A stretch of 64,000 nt of DNA from the NCBI GenBank assembly GCA_000963575.1, contig CP011077.1:2232001-2296000 (forward strand). The letters are read 5' to 3'. Shown one piece after another: positions 60,483-64,000 of the stretch. The stretch is from Klebsiella michiganensis (lineage in GTDB: Bacteria > Pseudomonadota > Gammaproteobacteria > Enterobacterales > Enterobacteriaceae). Made by a program: the position numbers and the translations under genes. Within the stretch, counting starts at the first letter, position 1. Each line of letters starts with the position of its first letter. The notes under the pieces were generated by a model that worked only from the letters and a program-made list of their open reading frames with translations, did not search any database and was not told the DNA's origin.

Positions 60483-62009
60483 TTGTCGCAGCTAAAATAC
60501 ATCAATACTCTTATAATTATCGCTATTTTGACGACGTCGATTTTTGCCGGTTTCGTGCTGCGGGAGTACAGAAGTCTGGAAAGTTATATGGGATATGTTG
60601 CAGAAAATGGTAAATCTGCACTTTTCCATGAAGAGTATATTAACCAAAGCATCGCTTTCCGTTTATCTCGTGCGTTTTCATCGGCACCTGCGGGGCTTAG
60701 TTCGGTGGGGAATAAAGAGGTCGAGGTATGTAAATATGCCGAGTCGCTCAATGGTATTTATGGCTTAAATCTTGTTGGCCATAAATTATCCGCGTTAAGC
60801 GGGACTTTGCAAACACGAAACCCTGCATGTACCAGCTGGGCTGGTGATGTAGCCTCGCTGATGATTGTGCAGGACAGGGCTGTGGGCAACGTTTCCAGAT
60901 ACAGTTTCTCTAACTACAGTGGCTATGTGTTCAATAATATTCGCTATTACATCGATCTGAAAAATAACTACATCTTTATTAATAAAATTGTTGATACTAA
61001 TCATTATACTTTCAATAACTGGTTGGTACGCGAAAATGGGCGAATAGATATCGATCGAAGCGCCAGAACTATTAATATTGATGACGCCGCGCTGGCCGAC
61101 CTGCGGTTGGGTGAAAATATTGTCTCCCACATTTATAGAGATGGCTACACGCGGAAAAACATCATCAGCATGATTACGCCGGTATTTCAGCGAGAGGATA
61201 TAAAAGGACTATTTATTACCGATATCAATATTGATGATTTGGCCACCTCATTTTATACGGCAGAAAGACCGCTGCTGTGGCATTTTTTATCATTGTACGT
61301 CACAGATAATGCGACTGGCGATAAGATTACTTTCCATCGTCCGGCGCTAAATTCGTTCACGCCGATTAGCTATGAAGAGAAAATCACCGGCTACTATACG
61401 CTGCATATTAAACTGGATGCTATTTACTTCCTGATCGCTATTCTCTGGTTAATGGCTCTCTATGTGGGGGGAACCTGGCTCCTTTGTCGCTACGCCAGGA
61501 AACAACTCGACCGGCATCGGTCGCTGTCTCACGATAATATGACCGACGCGATGACCGGGCTGTATAACCGGAAAGTGCTGACATCTTCTCTGGAACAGAA
61601 GGTTCAGGGGTTATTACGCAGCAACATTGCGGTGACGGTTATCTCTATTGATAGCGATGGGTTGAAGAGGATCAACGATACGCTTGGCCACGCCATGGGA
61701 GACCGGGCTATTCAGTATCTGGGGAGAGCGCTGGCGCAATCTATCCGTAAGAGCGACTACGGCATCCGCCTCGGCGGCGATGAATTTAGCCTGATCCTGA
61801 TTGATTACAACCTGAGCAAATCTAACGAAGTGATCGCGCGCATTCAGGATTACCTGCTGACAATTGACGCCCAGAAAATGGTCGCTTTTTCCTACGGGAG
61901 TTACCAAATGATCGCGGGGGATACCTTAGAAACTGCGCTACTGAAAGCAGATGAACGGCTGTATCAGCATAAGCGTAATAAGTATGGGGCAAAAGGCTCC
62001 AGCCGATAA
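60483..62009 (+). CDS. dgcJ: Diguanylate cyclase with a periplasmic sensor (DgcJ-like)
   Basis: A 508-residue membrane enzyme. A signal-anchor helix lies at about 6-26, a periplasmic sensor domain at about 30-315 (with SRAFSSAPAGLSSVGNKEVEVCKYAESLNGIYGLNLVGHKLSALSGTLQT resembling DgcJ), and a second helix at about 320-345. The GGDEF domain has DSDGLKRINDTLGHAMGD and GGDEF at 431-435 (GIRLGGDEFSLIL). It matches E. coli DgcJ (YeaJ) in domain layout and many segments. Start choice: an ATG at 60429 has no ribosome-binding site and overlaps a TATACT element, so the TTG with AAGGGA 10 nt upstream is preferred. The coding DNA is more AT-rich than its neighbours. Confidence 0.83.
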   Translation: MSQLKYINTLIIIAILTTSIFAGFVLREYRSLESYMGYVAENGKSALFHEEYINQSIAFRLSRAFSSAPAGLSSVGNKEVEVCKYAESLNGIYGLNLVGHKLSALSGTLQTRNPACTSWAGDVASLMIVQDRAVGNVSRYSFSNYSGYVFNNIRYYIDLKNNYIFINKIVDTNHYTFNNWLVRENGRIDIDRSARTINIDDAALADLRLGENIVSHIYRDGYTRKNIISMITPVFQREDIKGLFITDINIDDLATSFYTAERPLLWHFLSLYVTDNATGDKITFHRPALNSFTPISYEEKITGYYTLHIKLDAIYFLIAILWLMALYVGGTWLLCRYARKQLDRHRSLSHDNMTDAMTGLYNRKVLTSSLEQKVQGLLRSNIAVTVISIDSDGLKRINDTLGHAMGDRAIQYLGRALAQSIRKSDYGIRLGGDEFSLILIDYNLSKSNEVIARIQDYLLTIDAQKMVAFSYGSYQMIAGDTLETALLKADERLYQHKRNKYGAKGSSR

Positions 62010-62138
62010 TCTTTGAGTGAGGCTGGCCGCCCGGATATGATACGTTCACTCTGGCACCGTCCGGCATCAAAATGAAATGTATCAGTTGCGGCACCGTCTG
62101 CATTGATGGCCACATTTCAGTAAATCACGAGGTTGAGA

Positions 62139-62510
62139 ATGGATTTCACTGTGGGATTTGGCCGCATGGCGGCCGTGTTGCCGGTAAAAGATATGCAGCA
62201 GGCAATCGCTTTTTACGTAGACGGGTTAGGATTTAGCCAGACCTTTCAAAACGGCGACCCGGTCGGGTTTGTTATCGTCAAACAGGGGGGCAGTGAGCTC
62301 CATTTGACGTTACAGCCGCGGCATGAAGCTGCGAATTTTCCGGTGGTGCATCTTCTGGTTGATGACGCCAGCGCGCTGTTGGCACTTTGCCAGCAGGCAG
62401 GCGCCAGGATCATTAAGGGGCTTCAGGATAAAGATTATGGCCTGCGGGCATTTGTGTTTGCCGACCCTGACGGGAACCGGATAGACGTAGGGCAAAGATT
62501 AGTAAACTAA
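62139..62510 (+). CDS. VOC-superfamily protein (bleomycin-resistance-like)
   Basis: A 123-residue protein with the VOC fold. It begins AAVLPVKDMQQAIAFYVDGLGFSQ, has SELHLTLQP in the middle, and ends GLRAFVFADPDGNRIDVGQ with the glutamate-position replaced in a way common to the bleomycin-binding-protein group. It could bind a small molecule or metal; no resistance function is implied. GAGG lies before the ATG; a TTG two codons earlier is less likely. Confidence 0.85.
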   Translation: MDFTVGFGRMAAVLPVKDMQQAIAFYVDGLGFSQTFQNGDPVGFVIVKQGGSELHLTLQPRHEAANFPVVHLLVDDASALLALCQQAGARIIKGLQDKDYGLRAFVFADPDGNRIDVGQRLVN

Positions 62511-62541
62511 AATCAGGCGGATAGTCTGAAGCACTACCAAC

Positions 62542-62577
62542 AAAAAGCCGCTGGTGGATTCCGTCAGCGGCTTTTTT
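62542..62577 (+). terminator. Intrinsic terminator after the VOC gene
   Basis: AAAAAGCCGCTG and CAGCGGCTTTTTT arms form a strong hairpin with an 11-nt loop and a six-T run. Confidence 0.9.
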
Positions 62578-62624
62578 AATGGATGCGAAATTTTGCTATC
62601 AGGATGACTTGAAGGATGAAAACA

Positions 62625-62795
62625 CTACCATTCATTAATGATCATCACCGTATCTGCTGAAAGTTTAATTTTAGTCACTTTAGGCGGCAGAGGCTTCGGC
62701 AAAATAGTCATTCTCACGTCAAAGGTCCCGCTGACCGAAGCCATGGACATTTTGAAGGGAATGAAAAGGCAGATCGCCAGGAAAAGTTGTTTCAT
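62625..62795 (-). CDS. 56-residue small secreted protein
   Basis: A short minus-strand ORF, MKQLFLAICLFIPFKMSMAS at the start (a Sec signal peptide with possible cleavage after MSMA), followed by about 36 residues including a run of prolines and lysines (LPKPLPPKVTKIKL) and ending VMIINEW. I do not recognise it. No clear ribosome-binding site precedes the ATG, but the codon pattern and signal peptide look real. The upstream region is AT-rich (62796-62975) and is shared with a divergent secreted-protein gene. Confidence 0.5.
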   Translation of the reverse strand: MKQLFLAICLFIPFKMSMASVSGTFDVRMTILPKPLPPKVTKIKLSADTVMIINEW

Positions 62796-62975
62796 ATTAA
62801 TATGATTTGTTTACTTTTATTTGAAATCAATGGATTGGTCAAAATTATATCATATATGATGCCGCCGAGGGAACGCCTGCTGGCTTATCGACGCAGCAAA
62901 GGGTGTGTGAGGCAGGGAAGTTAAAACGATATAAATACGACAATGTAATGATATTTAAGACAAGGGGAAGATTTT

Positions 62976-63425
62976 ATGAAGTTTACATCGCTACTTGCCA
63001 GACTGTTACTGGTTTCGTCAGTTGTCTGGTCCGGCGCGTCGTTTGCGGCCACTGAGCAGGAGATGGATGCGAATCTGGATCGGTTATTCAATTCTCATCA
63101 GAACTATCATGCTTTTTTCGATAATTTCAAAACACAGGTTGTCGCGCAGAATAAAACAGAGGTGGCAAAACTGGTTTCATACCCGATAAAGGTCACGCTG
63201 GTGGGTAAAAAAGTACAAATCAAAACGCCTCAGCAACTGGTTAAGCACTATGACGCGATTTTTACACCGGAGTTGGTGGCGGTGGTAAAAGCTCAGGCAT
63301 ATCAGGATCTTTTTGCTAATTATCAGGGGCTGGCAATCGGCAAAGGGCAGGTTTGGTTCTCCGGTATTTGCCAGGATAATCAATGCAAGAAATCAACCGT
63401 GCTGGTAACTGGAATCAACCAATAA
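62976..63425 (+). CDS. Hypothetical secreted protein
   Basis: A 149-residue protein with a signal peptide (MKFTSLLARLLLVSSVVWSG, cleavage near SFAAT), so it is probably periplasmic. The mature domain (about 25-149) contains two cysteines (SGICQDNQCKKS) that could form a disulfide. The pattern ALVKHYDAIFTPELVAVVKAQAYQDLFANYQGLAIGKGQVWF, in part, resembles SnoaL/NTF2-like or other cone-shaped small domains. AAGGGGAAG precedes the ATG. Function unknown. Confidence 0.75.
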   Translation: MKFTSLLARLLLVSSVVWSGASFAATEQEMDANLDRLFNSHQNYHAFFDNFKTQVVAQNKTEVAKLVSYPIKVTLVGKKVQIKTPQQLVKHYDAIFTPELVAVVKAQAYQDLFANYQGLAIGKGQVWFSGICQDNQCKKSTVLVTGINQ

Positions 63426-63432
63426 AGCGGGA

Positions 63433-63458
63433 CTGGCCGTCATGCTACGGCCAGTTTT
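63433..63458 (+). terminator. Terminator after the secreted-protein gene
   Basis: CTGGCCG-tcatgcta-CGGCCAG followed by TTTTC, 8 nt after the stop codon. Confidence 0.8.
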
Positions 63459-63464
63459 CTGGCG

Positions 63465-64000
63465 CTATAAAGCGGCCAGATAACGCCAATAATTATCCTC
63501 AATTTCTTTCAGCAATTCGCTGTCTTCACTTTGGTGCAGCAGTACAGACCGCGCGGTGCTCATGTCTATACTTTTACACTGCGGGTAATAAGCTGCCCGC
63601 AGCGCCGGCTTGATGGCGTTAAAATATGCCGTCGTAGGCACCTCAAAGGCGGCGGCAATATGCAGAGCCGACGAATCACAGGTATAGACTTTCCTGGCGT
63701 GGCGAATAATGGCGATAAAGTCGCGGGTTGTACGGGAATGAGAAGACAGATCGATGAACTGCGGGTGATCTATTTGTCCAAATCCTGCAACGGGCAGGCC
63801 ATGCTGCCGATAGATATGCGCGACAAATTCAACGAGCACGGCCGGCGGGATGTCGCGAAGCGGCGTGCTGGCGCGATGATTGAACAGTACGTAACGGCCT
63901 TCCAGAAGGGGAGCTTGCTCCGGCATGCCGTCCCGAAGCCAGCGATTTGTTTTTATATCTTCGGGTACAGACTCGGGGGCAATGCCAAGGTGGCGTAAGA
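63465..64000 (-). CDS. Glycosyltransferase family 9-like protein (5' end outside window)
   Basis: The minus-strand frame is open from the window edge to its stop, 178 residues. An ATG at 63926 lies inside the frame, but the protein clearly continues upstream (LRHLGIAPESVPEDIKTNRW before it). The C-terminal part has ARKVYTCDSSALHIAAAFEVPTTAYFNAIKPALRAAYYPQC in part. The pattern 'D-S-(A/G)-x-x-H-x-A-x-x-(x)-x-P-T' is that of ADP-heptose:LPS heptosyltransferases (GT9). It would transfer a sugar to a cell-surface or other acceptor; the acceptor is unknown. Confidence 0.75.
   Translation of the reverse strand, partial: LRHLGIAPESVPEDIKTNRWLRDGMPEQAPLLEGRYVLFNHRASTPLRDIPPAVLVEFVAHIYRQHGLPVAGFGQIDHPQFIDLSSHSRTTRDFIAIIRHARKVYTCDSSALHIAAAFEVPTTAYFNAIKPALRAAYYPQCKSIDMSTARSVLLHQSEDSELLKEIEDNYWRYLAAL

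Noticed and set aside
1..64000. tRNA, rRNA, insertion sequence or prophage genes
   Set aside because: None of their typical sequences (cloverleaf arms with CCA, transposase motifs, integrase) was seen on either strand.

Overview
The window is chromosomal DNA from a gram-negative enterobacterium of the order Enterobacterales. Many proteins are close to Escherichia coli K-12 proteins as I remember them (YneE, YdeE, EamA, MarRAB, MarC, SotB, PtrR, Sad, GlsB, DgcF, DsbG, YdcY). The block ydeE-eamA-marBAR-marC-sotB-ptrR-sad-glsB-dgcF keeps the E. coli gene order. Loci absent from E. coli K-12 (srfABC, a urea amidolyase and urea transporter locus, an ABC-F protein with a leader peptide) show it is a relative rather than E. 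coli. Four 13-bp sites fit the MatP consensus matS (GTGACRNYGTCAC), which places the window in the Ter macrodomain, where the mar region also lies in E. coli. I saw no tRNA, rRNA, insertion sequence, prophage or CRISPR array.

Layout. 1-7.4 kb: a bestrophin-like channel (partial), a chemoreceptor with a flagellar sigma-28 promoter, a phytase-like esterase behind a Pho box, an alpha/beta hydrolase behind a LexA box, a 164-bp tandem repeat, and an ABC-F ATPase preceded by a 27-residue leader ORF and a nested hairpin. 7.4-13.9 kb: the srfABC operon. 13.9-19.3 kb: a flavodoxin-like protein, a MarR-regulated efflux pair, and an Lrp-type regulator divergent from an MFS transporter. 19.4-35.4 kb: an amidotransferase, a DppA-like binding protein, YdcY, a beta-hydroxyacid dehydrogenase, then allophanate hydrolase, urea carboxylase, a GntR regulator and the ABC transporter UrtABCDE. 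35.4-49.4 kb: a double acetyltransferase, then the E. coli-like mar and sad/glsB block. 49.7-53 kb: three GGDEF genes in a row. 53-64 kb: small enzymes (acetyltransferases, VOC proteins, reductase), DsbG, drug-type transporter with a LysR regulator, a DgcJ-like cyclase, small secreted proteins, and the end of a heptosyltransferase-like gene.

How the genes work together. The central metabolic module is nickel-independent use of urea. UrtABCDE imports urea, urea carboxylase makes allophanate using ATP and bicarbonate, and allophanate hydrolase releases ammonium and CO2. A sigma-54 promoter with NtrC-like sites lies upstream of atzF, which points to induction by nitrogen limitation. The mar operon keeps its MarR operators and marbox and sits beside three efflux genes. 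Several single genes carry recognisable global-regulator sites (PhoB, LexA, FliA), so the region combines many separate stress and nutrient regulons.

All function calls rest on reading protein sequence and remembered family features. No database search was run.
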